Source of the DNA: DASQBT01 sp963746955
Lineage (GTDB): Bacteria; Pseudomonadota; Gammaproteobacteria; Burkholderiales; Thiobacillaceae
Direction: 5' to 3'
Length of the DNA: 64,000 nt
Assembly: GCA_963746955.1 (NCBI GenBank)
Contig: CAVVDR010000009.1
Span: 1 to 64,000, forward strand
Shown here: positions 39,395 through 48,022 of the stretch, one piece after another
Numbering within the stretch: the stretch's first letter is position 1
How the letters are laid out: the number at the start of each line of letters is the position of its first letter
The notes under the pieces: generated by a model
The model's database searches: none
What the model saw: only the letters and a program-made list of their open reading frames with translations
What the model was told of the DNA's origin: nothing
Program-made: the position numbers and the translations under genes

Positions 39395-41209
39395 CTAATC
39401 TCCCCGAGCCATGCCCTCGCGCCGCGGATCGGCCCCGCCCAGCCAGCCGCCGGGCACGCTCATGATGCCTTGCAGGCCGGAAGTCTGCGGCATCAGCTTC
39501 ACGTCGTGGCCGCGCGCCTGCAGGGCTTGCACCAGCGCATCCGGCACCCGGCCCTGCTCGAGTTCCGTCGGACCATTGCGGCTGCCGAAGTTGGGCAGGT
39601 CTATGGCATCCTGAATGTTCATGCCCCAGCCCAGCGTGCCCAGCAATACCTTGCCCACATAGTTGATGATGGCCGAGCCCCCAGGCGAACCCACCGTCAT
39701 GAAGAACTTGCCGCTCCGGTCGAACACCAGCAGCGGCGACATGGATGACCGGGGCCGCTTGCCGGGCTGCACGCGGTTGGCGACCGGATTCCCTTCACTG
39801 TCCACCGACGCGAAGGAAAAATCAGTCAGCTGATTGTTGAGCAGGAAGCCTCGCACCATCTGGCGCGAGCCAAACGCGTCCTCGATGGTGGTGGTCATGG
39901 ATACGGCATGGCCGTCGCCGTCAACAATGGAAATTTGCGAAGTCGAGGGCAACTCAGGACTTCGGTCCGGTGCGCGCAAGCCTGCCGCACCGGGCGGGTG
40001 GCCGGGCTGGGCAAGCCCCATTGACCATTCACCGATCAGCCCGGCGCGCCGCTTCAGATAATCCGGGTCAAGCAGCCCTTCAACTGGAACCGCAACGAAC
40101 GCATCATCCGCTGCGTAATATGCCCGGTCAGCGTAGGCCAGCCGCGCGGCCTCGCTGTAAAGATGAACCGCCTCTGCCGACAGCGTCCAGCTGCCATCCG
40201 GATTGCGCGTGGGTTTCTCCGCGGCGATGTTGGTGTGCTCAAGCATGCCGAAAATCTCGCCCAGCGCCAGGGTGCCGGAAGACGGCAGCGGTGGGCCGCA
40301 CACGCGGGCATGCAGATACTCAAAGCACAGGGCCTGCCGCTCCCGGGCCTGATATCCGGCCATGTCCGCTTCGGAGAGGAACCCCGGATTGGCGCGATGG
40401 GCATGCACTTTCGTCACGATGTCGTGAACGATCGGTCCGCTATAGAAGGCTCCTGCGCCCCGCTTGGCCACGTCACGAAACGTCTCCGCCAGCTCGTGAT
40501 TTTTCAGCAAGCTGCCCGCGGACTTGGGACTGCCGTCCGCATTGTAGAAATAGGCCCGCGCGTTTGAATCCTGGCTCAGATAGCGATCGGATTTCAGCAG
40601 CATGGCCAGTCTTGGGCTGATGGCGAAACCGTGCTCCGCCTGGCGTATGGCCGGCTCGAACAGCGCAGCCCACGGCAGCCTGCCATATTGGCCATGCGCC
40701 ATCTCAAGCATGCGCAGCACGCCGGGCACGCCGACCGAACGCCCGCCCACCACGGCGGCATAGAATGGCATGGGCTGGCCGTTCGTTTGAAACAGGGCCT
40801 CATCGACGGCCGCCGGAGCCGTTTCCCGTCCATCGAAGGCCGTCACCGTCTTACCATCCCAGTACAGCAGGAACGCTCCGCCACCGATCCCCGAGGACTG
40901 AGGCTCGACCAGATTCAGCACCATCTGCACGGCAATGGCCGCGTCCACCGCCGACCCTCCAGCCTTGAGGATCTCGTAGCCCGCGTCCACTGCCACCGGA
41001 TTGGCCGCCGCGACCATCCAGTGGCGCGCATGCCAGCCCGGCTTGTCAGTCCAGCCCGAATCCCGTTCCGGCGCCTTGAGTTCACCGGCCGGCAGCGGAG
41101 TGCGGTGGTGTTCGTCCTGGGGTGCCAGGGCACAGCCGGACAGCCCCAGCACGACCGTGGTCACACAAACTGGCAGACAAGATTTCAGGAGGAGACGAAG
41201 ATCCATCAC
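39395..41209 (-). CDS. ggt: Gamma-glutamyltransferase, lipoprotein
   Basis: A 604-residue Ntn-hydrolase precursor. A lipobox, LSGC with Cys26, predicts attachment to a membrane. The heavy-chain motifs are MVAAANPVAVDAGYEILKAGGSAVDAA and GIGGGAFLLYWDG. The autocatalytic nucleophile is Thr423 in PSTSQISIVDGDGHAVSMTT, where most relatives read TTHxSVVD. The light chain includes PRSSMSPLLVFD and VGSPGGSAIINYV. It would hydrolyse glutathione and other gamma-glutamyl amides in the periplasm. The same-strand Anbu gene lies 146 bases downstream, so the two may be co-transcribed. Confidence 0.93.
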   Translation of the reverse strand: MMDLRLLLKSCLPVCVTTVVLGLSGCALAPQDEHHRTPLPAGELKAPERDSGWTDKPGWHARHWMVAAANPVAVDAGYEILKAGGSAVDAAIAVQMVLNLVEPQSSGIGGGAFLLYWDGKTVTAFDGRETAPAAVDEALFQTNGQPMPFYAAVVGGRSVGVPGVLRMLEMAHGQYGRLPWAALFEPAIRQAEHGFAISPRLAMLLKSDRYLSQDSNARAYFYNADGSPKSAGSLLKNHELAETFRDVAKRGAGAFYSGPIVHDIVTKVHAHRANPGFLSEADMAGYQARERQALCFEYLHARVCGPPLPSSGTLALGEIFGMLEHTNIAAEKPTRNPDGSWTLSAEAVHLYSEAARLAYADRAYYAADDAFVAVPVEGLLDPDYLKRRAGLIGEWSMGLAQPGHPPGAAGLRAPDRSPELPSTSQISIVDGDGHAVSMTTTIEDAFGSRQMVRGFLLNNQLTDFSFASVDSEGNPVANRVQPGKRPRSSMSPLLVFDRSGKFFMTVGSPGGSAIINYVGKVLLGTLGWGMNIQDAIDLPNFGSRNGPTELEQGRVPDALVQALQARGHDVKLMPQTSGLQGIMSVPGGWLGGADPRREGMARGD

Positions 41210-41326
41210 GATGGTTCAGCCGGGATGTCGGGTTGACCCGTTTATGATAGAGGGCAAGATGACTATAGCACTGTGTCCCTGCCTTACATTCCAAGCAGGC
41301 CTTTCCGCAGGCGCCTGATAAACCGT

Positions 41327-42532
41327 ATGCAATTTGATGTCATCATCATCGGCGCTGGCGCGGCCGGCATGATGTGCGCCGCCCAGGCAGGCCAGCGAAG
41401 CCGCCGGGTGCTGCTTATCGACCATGCGGAAAAGATCGGCGAACGCATCCGCATATCGGGTGGCGGACGCTGCAACTTCACCAACCGCAATGCGGGCCCG
41501 GAGAATTTTCTTTCGCAGAACCCGCATTTCTGTCGATCCGCCCTGGCCCGATACGGTGCGAAGGACTTCATCAATCTGGTGGACAGCTACGGCATCCGGC
41601 ACCACGAAAAAACGCTGGGCCAGTTGTTTTGCGATGAAAACGCCCAGAACGTCATCAGCCTGCTGAGAAGCGAGTGCGACAAGGGCGGCGTGAAGTGGGC
41701 AAAGCCGTGCGCAGTGGAAAGGGTGGTGCACCTGACCGAAGGTCAATTGCCTTTCGAAGTGCTGACCAGCGAGGGAATATTCCGCTGTGGCTCGCTCGTC
41801 ATTGCAAGCGGAGGCTTGGCCGCCCCGGCACTCGGCGCCAGTCCGTTCGGCTATCGAGTCGCGGAACAATTCGGCCTGCCCATCGTTTCCCCCAGGCCGG
41901 CGCTGGTGCCTCTGTCCCTGGCGCCTGAGGATCTTCACACCTTCAAACCCTTGGCCGGGGTTTGTTTCGACGCCCTTTCGGGCTGCAAAGGCCAGCCCGC
42001 CAGTTTCCGCGAACAGGCGCTTCTCACCCACCGGGGCTTGTCCGGGCCAGCGGTCTTACAAATCTCCAGCTATTGGCAAATGCAGGAATACGGCGGGAAC
42101 CGGAAGCAACCGATCAGTTTGAATCTGCTGCCCGACGACCATGCCGCTGGCTGGTTGGCGCAGCACCGGCACTCGCCAATGCTATTGGCGAATGTGCTGA
42201 CAGAAAGACTGCCGCGCCGCTTTGCCCATGAATGGTGCGCCATGCAGGGCTGTAACCAACCTTTGGCGGAGCTTTCCAATAAGGCACTTGACCTGGTCGG
42301 CAGCCAGCTAAACAACTGGGAAATGATGCCCTCCGGCACCTTGGGGTACACCAAGGCGGAAGTTACGCTAGGCGGCGTCGACACCCGCGCCCTTTCCTCA
42401 AAAACCATGGAGACAACCAGCGTAGCCGGCCTCTTCTTCATCGGCGAGGTGCTCGATGTGACCGGCTGGCTGGGTGGCTACAACTTCCAATGGGCGTGGT
42501 CATCCGGCTGGGTAGCGGGCCAATATGCCTAA
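41327..42532 (+). CDS. BaiN/HI0933-like flavoprotein
   Basis: A 401-residue FAD-dependent oxidoreductase. The N-terminal dinucleotide loop is DVIIIGAGAAGMMCAAQAGQ, then the family mark ISGGGRCNFTN, and the C-terminal FAD contact GEVLDVTGWLGGYNFQWAWSSG. Such proteins are widespread, conserved flavoproteins whose substrate is usually unknown; the gut enzyme BaiN is one characterised relative. It diverges from ggt with a 117-base gap, and converges on ppsA. ATG 41327 fits the family N terminus; upstream in-frame codons lack family similarity. Confidence 0.93.
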   Translation: MQFDVIIIGAGAAGMMCAAQAGQRSRRVLLIDHAEKIGERIRISGGGRCNFTNRNAGPENFLSQNPHFCRSALARYGAKDFINLVDSYGIRHHEKTLGQLFCDENAQNVISLLRSECDKGGVKWAKPCAVERVVHLTEGQLPFEVLTSEGIFRCGSLVIASGGLAAPALGASPFGYRVAEQFGLPIVSPRPALVPLSLAPEDLHTFKPLAGVCFDALSGCKGQPASFREQALLTHRGLSGPAVLQISSYWQMQEYGGNRKQPISLNLLPDDHAAGWLAQHRHSPMLLANVLTERLPRRFAHEWCAMQGCNQPLAELSNKALDLVGSQLNNWEMMPSGTLGYTKAEVTLGGVDTRALSSKTMETTSVAGLFFIGEVLDVTGWLGGYNFQWAWSSGWVAGQYA

Positions 42533-42795
42533 GTTGTCTGCGCCAGATTGAAGAAGAACCCTCCCTCTTCATGGTTGGGGAAAAACGGCAGCGCAATTCA
42601 TTGGCGCCAGTCTCGTTTTTCATTTCCATGGTTTCGGATTTAGGTTTCTGGTCACCGGAAGTCGAAGAGTCCAATAAGGGCCTCGCGGCGACCTGTTGAG
42701 ACTTATTCGGCCTTTCGAAACGCCTCAGCAAGCAGTCAATGCAGCCACTTGGCGATGCAGAAGCAGAACGTGCAAGAGAAAGTATGCTCCACTCT
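42533..42795. other. Convergent intergenic region, BaiN-like gene and ppsA
   Basis: The 263 bases contain no gene that I can support. AAGAAGAACCCTCCCTCTTC (about 42549) can form a weak hairpin but has no following T run, so I do not call a terminator. Confidence 0.4.
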
Positions 42796-45144
42796 TTAAC
42801 GTCTTCTCCGTGGTAACTCAACCAGCGTCTTCCACGTTGCCACCACTGTATCCGGGTTTAGCGACAAGGACGAAATTCCCTGTTCCACCAGCCATTCCGC
42901 CAGATCCGGATGATCGGACGGACCCTGCCCGCAGATGCCAATGTACTGGCCACGTTGCTTGCCTATTTCAATCACCTGGGCCAGGAGCTTCTTCACCGCC
43001 GGATTTCGCTCGTCAAAACTGGCCGCCACCAGTGCCGAATCCCGGTCCACCCCCAGGGTCAATTGGGTCAGATCGTTGGAGCCGATGGAGAAGCCGTCGT
43101 AATGCTCAAGGAACTGCTCCGCCAGCAGGACGTTGGATGGAATCTCGCACATCATGATGAGCCGCACGCCGGCCTCACCGCGCTTCAAGCCGTTGCCTGC
43201 CAGCAATTCCACAACGGCCTTGCCCTCCTCCAGGGTGCGGACAAATGGCACCATGATTTCCACATTGGTGAGCCCCATTTCATTGCGCACCTTCTTCAGC
43301 GCCCGGCATTCGAGTTCGAAGGCCGGGCGGAATGAGCTGGAGACATAACGGGCGGCGCCGCGAAAACCCAGCATGGGGTTTTCCTCCACCGGCTCGTACA
43401 GCTTTCCACCCAACAGGTGGGCATACTCGTTGGACTTGAAGTCCGACAGCCGGACAATGACCGGCTTGGGCCAGAACGCCGCCGCCAGGGTCGCGATGCC
43501 TTCCGCCAGCTTGTCCACATAGAAGCTCACCGGATCGGCATGGCCCAAAGTCCGCCGCTCGACCGCCTGTCGTAGCTCGTCAGGAAGGTTCGGCCAGTCC
43601 AGCGCCGCCAGCGGGTGGATGCCGATATGGTTGTTGATGATGAATTCCAGCCGGGCCAGACCGACGCCGTGATTGGGCAACTGGCAAAACGCAAACGCGC
43701 GCTCCGGATTGGCGACATTCATCATGATTTTGACCGGCGGCTCAGGGAAATTCCCCGGCCCGTCCGCCGAACTTTCAAAGCGCAGCAGCCCGGCGTAAAC
43801 CTTTCCGGTATCGCCTTCCGCGCAGGAGACCGTCACCTCCTCGCCATTCTTCAGAAGTTGGGTGGCGTCCCCGGTGCCGACCACGGCAGGTATACCCAGT
43901 TCGCGCGCCACAATGGCCGCATGGCAGGTGCGCCCGCCCCGGTTGGTGACGATGGCGGCGGAGCGCTTCATCACTGGCTCCCAGTCCGGGTCAGTCATGT
44001 CCGCGACCAGCACGTCGCCGGGCTTGACCTTGTGCATGTCGGCCGGGCTGGCGACCACGTACACCGGCCCTGCGCCGATCTTCTGGCCGATGGCGCGGCC
44101 GGTAATTCTGATCGGGCCGGTTTCCTTCAGCACATAGCGCTGCCCAACGCCGCTCTCACGTGCCTTGACCGTTTCCGGCCGCGCCTGGACGATGAACAGC
44201 TCGCCGCTCTGCCCGTCCTTGGCCCATTCGATATCCATCGGGCGGCCGTAATGCCGTTCGATGGTTAGCGCCATATCAGCCAGACTCCGCACTTCGGCAT
44301 CGGTTAGGGAAAAACGCTGCCGCTCCGCCAGGGACACGTCCGCCTGAACCGTCCCGCTGCTCGCGTAGATCAGTTTCACCGCCTTGCTGCCCAGGGTCCT
44401 GCTTATGAGCGCCCGGGTCGGCTTGTGCACATAGAATTCATCAGGATTGACCGCCCCCTGCACCACCATCTCGCCCAGCCCGTAGGACGAGGTGACGAAC
44501 ACCACATCGCGAAAGCCCGATTCCGTGTCCAGGGTAAACATGACGCCAGCGGCCGCCAGATCGGAGCGCACCATGCGCTGCACGCCGGCTGACAGCGCCA
44601 CTTGCCGGTGGTCAAAACCGTGATGCACCCGATATGTCATGGCCCGGTCGTTGTAGAGCGAGGCGAATACCTTCTTGACATTCGCGACCACCGCATCCGC
44701 CCCCTGCACGTTGAGATAGGTTTCCTGCTGGCCGGCAAAGGAAGCGTCGGGCAGATCCTCGGCCGTGGCGGAGGACCGGACCGCCACGGCCACCTCGGCG
44801 CCCAGGCCTCCATACGCTTGGCGTATCCCCTGCTCCAGAGCAGGCGGCAGATCGACCTGCACCACCCAATTGCGGATTTCTGCCCCGGCCGCCTGCACCG
44901 CGGCGACATCGTTGATGTCCACATGGGACAGACGCTGGTTGATGCGATCTCTGAGGCCATTGAGATCGAGGGTGTCCCAGAACGCCTTAGCCGTAGTGGC
45001 GAAACCGCCAGGCACTTTCACCCCCAGATGCGCGAGCGCGCCGATCATTTCTCCGAGTGAGGCATTCTTGCCGCCTACCTCTGGCACATCGGCCATCGAC
45101 ACCTGTTCAAGGGAAAGGATATAGTCGGGGACTGCAACCGTCAT
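42796..45144 (-). CDS. ppsA: Phosphoenolpyruvate synthase
   Basis: A 782-residue enzyme that makes phosphoenolpyruvate from pyruvate and ATP. The N-terminal nucleotide-binding domain has GGKNASLGEMI and VAVRSSATAEDLPDASFAGQQET, the central phosphohistidine site is GGRTCHAAIVARELGIP, and the C-terminal barrel carries NPMLGFRGAARYV and GSNDLTQLTLGVDRD. I prefer ATG 45144 (MTVAVPDY) because GGAG lies six bases upstream. The ATG at 45156 would give four more residues but overlaps the ppsR start codon. Control by PpsR phosphorylation fits the divergent neighbour. Confidence 0.95.
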   Translation of the reverse strand: MTVAVPDYILSLEQVSMADVPEVGGKNASLGEMIGALAHLGVKVPGGFATTAKAFWDTLDLNGLRDRINQRLSHVDINDVAAVQAAGAEIRNWVVQVDLPPALEQGIRQAYGGLGAEVAVAVRSSATAEDLPDASFAGQQETYLNVQGADAVVANVKKVFASLYNDRAMTYRVHHGFDHRQVALSAGVQRMVRSDLAAAGVMFTLDTESGFRDVVFVTSSYGLGEMVVQGAVNPDEFYVHKPTRALISRTLGSKAVKLIYASSGTVQADVSLAERQRFSLTDAEVRSLADMALTIERHYGRPMDIEWAKDGQSGELFIVQARPETVKARESGVGQRYVLKETGPIRITGRAIGQKIGAGPVYVVASPADMHKVKPGDVLVADMTDPDWEPVMKRSAAIVTNRGGRTCHAAIVARELGIPAVVGTGDATQLLKNGEEVTVSCAEGDTGKVYAGLLRFESSADGPGNFPEPPVKIMMNVANPERAFAFCQLPNHGVGLARLEFIINNHIGIHPLAALDWPNLPDELRQAVERRTLGHADPVSFYVDKLAEGIATLAAAFWPKPVIVRLSDFKSNEYAHLLGGKLYEPVEENPMLGFRGAARYVSSSFRPAFELECRALKKVRNEMGLTNVEIMVPFVRTLEEGKAVVELLAGNGLKRGEAGVRLIMMCEIPSNVLLAEQFLEHYDGFSIGSNDLTQLTLGVDRDSALVAASFDERNPAVKKLLAQVIEIGKQRGQYIGICGQGPSDHPDLAEWLVEQGISSLSLNPDTVVATWKTLVELPRRRR

Positions 45145-45154
45145 TGAATTCTCC

Positions 45155-45937
45155 ATGTCCGAATGGAATGTCTTCTTTGTGTCCGATCACACCGGCGTCA
45201 CTGCCGAGGCGATGGGACGGAGCTTGCTCTCGCAGTTTAACGGGCTGCAGTACAAAACTCTAACCGTGCCCTTTGTCACCAGTGCCAGACTGCCGGAACT
45301 GCTGAGCCGGATCGCTTCGTCTGTGCCCGCGCTGGTGTTCTCCACCCTGACAGAACCGGCCTTGCGGGAAAAAATCGCCGCCAGCGGGGTGCCCCTGTTT
45401 GATTTGTTCAACGCCTTGTCCCTTCCCCTTTCTCAGACGCTTCGCCAGACTCCCAAATCCATCACCGGTCTAACTCACGGTGTGAGTCCAGGCTATGAGG
45501 ACCGCATGGAAGCAGTGAATTTCGCCCTGGCGCTGGACGATGGCCTGAACCCGGATCGGCTGCCCCAGGCAGAGCTGATCCTGACCGGCGTCTCGCGCGC
45601 CGGCAAGACGCCCACCTCGCTCTATATCGCGCTGCAGTATGGCAAGAGAGTCGCCAACTATCCCCTGACGCCGGACGATTTGGAAGCGCATAGCTTGCCA
45701 CCACAACTCATTGCCAACCTACCCCGGCTCAGGGGCCTCACGCTGTCGGCGGATCGCCTGGCGCAATTACGCCAGGCGCGTTTGCCGGGCAGCCGCTATG
45801 CCAGTTTGCACAACTGTCAGCAGGAACTGCATGCGGCGGAAAGCCTGTTCAGGCAATACGGTGTGCCGCTGATCGATTCGACCCATCGATCGGTGGAAGA
45901 GATCGCGGCGCTGATTGTCCATGGCCCGGGCTCATAG
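45155..45937 (+). CDS. ppsR: Phosphoenolpyruvate synthase regulatory protein (kinase/pyrophosphorylase)
   Basis: A 260-residue DUF299 protein that phosphorylates PpsA on threonine with ADP and reverses this by phosphorolysis. Motifs: MSEWNVFFVSDHTGVTAEAMGRSLLSQF, the P-loop GVSRAGKTPTSLYIALQYG, and a C-terminal STHRSVEEIAALI. It is divergent from ppsA, the arrangement usual for this pair; the starts are about eleven bases apart and must share promoter DNA. No good ribosome site precedes ATG 45155. It overlaps the methyltransferase gene end by six bases. Confidence 0.94.
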   Translation: MSEWNVFFVSDHTGVTAEAMGRSLLSQFNGLQYKTLTVPFVTSARLPELLSRIASSVPALVFSTLTEPALREKIAASGVPLFDLFNALSLPLSQTLRQTPKSITGLTHGVSPGYEDRMEAVNFALALDDGLNPDRLPQAELILTGVSRAGKTPTSLYIALQYGKRVANYPLTPDDLEAHSLPPQLIANLPRLRGLTLSADRLAQLRQARLPGSRYASLHNCQQELHAAESLFRQYGVPLIDSTHRSVEEIAALIVHGPGS

Positions 45938-46717
45938 GGTCCGTTGCCGCACAACTTCAAACAATGCTACAGCGGCTGCCGCCGCAACATTGAGTGACTC
46001 GGCCCGACCCGGCATGGGAATTTTCGCCCGGTGGCGGGCTGCATCCAGTACCGGCGTGGACAGGCCCGCCCCTTCATTTCCGACCACGATGCCGACCGGT
46101 CCGCTCAGATCAAGCTGGTAAAAGGAGGTGGATTCTTGCAGGCTCAGCGCCACCACCGGCAGGGCAGGATGGCGAAGCATCCAGTCGAGCAGATCGGTCC
46201 GCTGCCGTATCGGCAGGACAAACTGGGCGCCCTGCCCGCCGCGCAGGGCCTTGGGTGACCAGGGATCCGCACAGCTTGGGGACAACACTGCCAGGCTTGC
46301 ACCTGCAGCCGCCGCGCTGCGCAGCAGACTGCCCAGGTTGACAGGATCCTGTACATCTTCCAGCAACAGCACCAACGGATTTTGGCTGGTGGAGTGCGGA
46401 TCAAGCCACGCTGCTTCGGCCAGCACCCCCACCGGCGATGCGACCGGTGACAGCTCGGCGAACAGCTTGTCGATCAGGTCGACCTTTCTGGCATAAGGGC
46501 AGCGTCTGGCCAGGGGCGCCCGGAGCCCAGCCGGACAGGACGCGGCAAACACCAGGGTGGCGGGCCGCCCCCCCGCTTCCAGGTACGCCTCGATCAGATG
46601 CAGTCCGTCGAGCAGCGTCAGCCCTTCTTCCCTGCGTGTGCGTGCCGAATCTGCCAGGTGTTTCAAGCGCTTGAAGAGCGCATTATCGCGCGAGGTGACG
46701 CAGGTTTCTATTTCCAC
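45932..46717 (-). CDS. SpoU/TrmH-type RNA 2'-O-methyltransferase
   Basis: A 261-residue SPOUT enzyme. The N-terminal substrate-binding part (TSRDNALFKRLKHLADSARTRREEGLTLLDG) is followed by the knotted methyltransferase domain with motif 1 LLLEDVQDPVNLGSLLRSA, motif 2 GIVVGNEGAGLS and motif 3 IPMPGRAESLNVAAAAAVALFE. It methylates a ribose in rRNA or tRNA; the exact site cannot be read from sequence. It is commonly found between rnhB and ppsR in betaproteobacteria; here a glycosyltransferase and a large signalling gene have come between it and rnhB. Confidence 0.92.
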   Translation of the reverse strand: MEIETCVTSRDNALFKRLKHLADSARTRREEGLTLLDGLHLIEAYLEAGGRPATLVFAASCPAGLRAPLARRCPYARKVDLIDKLFAELSPVASPVGVLAEAAWLDPHSTSQNPLVLLLEDVQDPVNLGSLLRSAAAAGASLAVLSPSCADPWSPKALRGGQGAQFVLPIRQRTDLLDWMLRHPALPVVALSLQESTSFYQLDLSGPVGIVVGNEGAGLSTPVLDAARHRAKIPMPGRAESLNVAAAAAVALFEVVRQRTL

Positions 46718-46769
46718 GGTATTTCAAAGGAGCTCAAACAGGTTCACTATAACCTCGCCGATTCCTGAT

Positions 46770-47735
46770 ATGAAAATCGTACTGATCACCCCTTACGGCC
46801 GTGAGCACTGCAACGGCAACTGGCACACCACTGCGCGCTGGCGCGACTTTCTGCGCGGCGCCGGCCACAGTGTGCGCGTGCAGTTGGAATGGGATGACAA
46901 GCCGGCTGATCTGATGATCGCGCTCCATGCCAGGCGCAGCGCCCCGGCGATTCAGGCGTTCGCCTCCCGCTACCCGTGCCGGCCGCTGATCGTGGTGTTG
47001 ACCGGTACCGATCTATACCGTGACATCCATGCTGACGAAGCGGCCCGAACCGCCCTTGATCTCGCTCACCGCCTGGTGGTGTTGCAGGACAAGGGCATAG
47101 CCGAACTTAATCCATCGGCAGCGGCCAAGGCCCGGGTGATTTACCAGTCTGCTCCGGAAATTCCCCGTCCCGTCGAAAAATTGGGTGAATTCAAGGTACT
47201 GGTCATTGGCCATTTACGCGAGGAAAAGGACCCCTTCCGTCCCGCTCTGGCTTCGGCGTATCTGGCAGAACATTCCCAGGTTCAAATCACCCACCTGGGT
47301 CGGGCCCTGTCCAAGGAAATGGCAGACATGGCCTACCGCGCCGAACGGCAGTTGTCGCGCTGGCAATGGCTGGGCGACATCAGCCATGGAAAAGTCCTGC
47401 AAAAGCTCGGCGAGGCCCACTTGCTGGTCATCAGTTCCCTCATGGAAGGCGGCGCCAATGTGATTTGTGAAGCGCTGGCGGCCAGAGTGCCGGTAATCGC
47501 ATCCGACATTCCGGGCAACATCGGCATGTTGGGAGATGATTATCAGGGCTATTATCCGGTCGGCAACGAGCGCCGCCTGGCGCAGATGATTTCCATGGCC
47601 GAACACGACCCGGACTTTTACGCCGGCCTGGTGGCCCAGTGCCGGGAACGTCGCCATTTAATGAAGCCAGAACGCGAAGCCACCAGCCTGAGGCAGCTGG
47701 TGAGCGAGTTCGAGATCAGCGTCTCTGGCGCTTAA
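46770..47735 (+). CDS. senB: SenB-like (TIGR04348) glycosyltransferase
   Basis: A 321-residue GT-B-type glycosyltransferase from ATG 46770. The family opening MKIVLITPYGREHCNGNWHT, then ADLMIALHARRSAPAIQAF, VLTGTDLYRDIHADE, and the C-terminal SSLMEGGANVICEALAARVPVIASDIPGNIGMLG match the TIGR04348 group. SenB in that group joins selenophosphate to a UDP-sugar in selenoneine synthesis. No senA-like or selD-like gene is in the window, so the function here is inferred from family alone. It is divergent from the methyltransferase gene (52 bases between starts), and its stop is two bases before a multi-hairpin repeat. Confidence 0.82.
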   Translation: MKIVLITPYGREHCNGNWHTTARWRDFLRGAGHSVRVQLEWDDKPADLMIALHARRSAPAIQAFASRYPCRPLIVVLTGTDLYRDIHADEAARTALDLAHRLVVLQDKGIAELNPSAAAKARVIYQSAPEIPRPVEKLGEFKVLVIGHLREEKDPFRPALASAYLAEHSQVQITHLGRALSKEMADMAYRAERQLSRWQWLGDISHGKVLQKLGEAHLLVISSLMEGGANVICEALAARVPVIASDIPGNIGMLGDDYQGYYPVGNERRLAQMISMAEHDPDFYAGLVAQCRERRHLMKPEREATSLRQLVSEFEISVSGA

Positions 47736-47737
47736 GT

Positions 47738-48006
47738 AGGGCCTGTTAACACTGATTTCGCGTCAGCGACGGGGCCGATTTGGGATGCAGCCCACGAAGC
47801 AAGACGCGCCGCAGTGCTGGCCACTGCAAGCGGCTTGCGACAAAGGGATGCGCCCAAATCGACCCCGTCCCGCAGGGTTGTCGCGAGAAAGCGCGTCTGC
47901 GGTGTTGCGGCGTTTGGCAATGGAACAACCATTGCCTGCACACCGCGCCTTGCATCCATCGCTTTCTCGCGACAACGCAGGCGTGAAATCAATGTTAACA
48001 GGCCCT
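47738..48006. repeat. MITE-like element with terminal inverted repeats and nested hairpins
   Basis: The ends are AGGGCCTGTTAACACTGATT (47738) and its complement at 48006 (TGTTAACAGGCCCT), with one or two mismatches in about 24 bases. Inside are paired arms: GACGGGGCCGATTTGGG (47768) with CCCAAATCGACCCCGTC (47853), GTTGTCGCGAGAAAGCG (47877) with CGCTTTCTCGCGACAAC (47960), and GGCAATGG with CCATTGCC (47916-47936). The element has no gene. It fills the space between the convergent senB-like and PilZ-DUF1631 genes, so it may also end transcription both ways. Confidence 0.8.
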
Positions 48007-48022
48007 AGGCGAAATGTCCGGG

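Noticed and set aside
42540..42570. A terminator between the BaiN-like gene and ppsA.
   Set aside because: The hairpin is weak and no T run follows on either strand.
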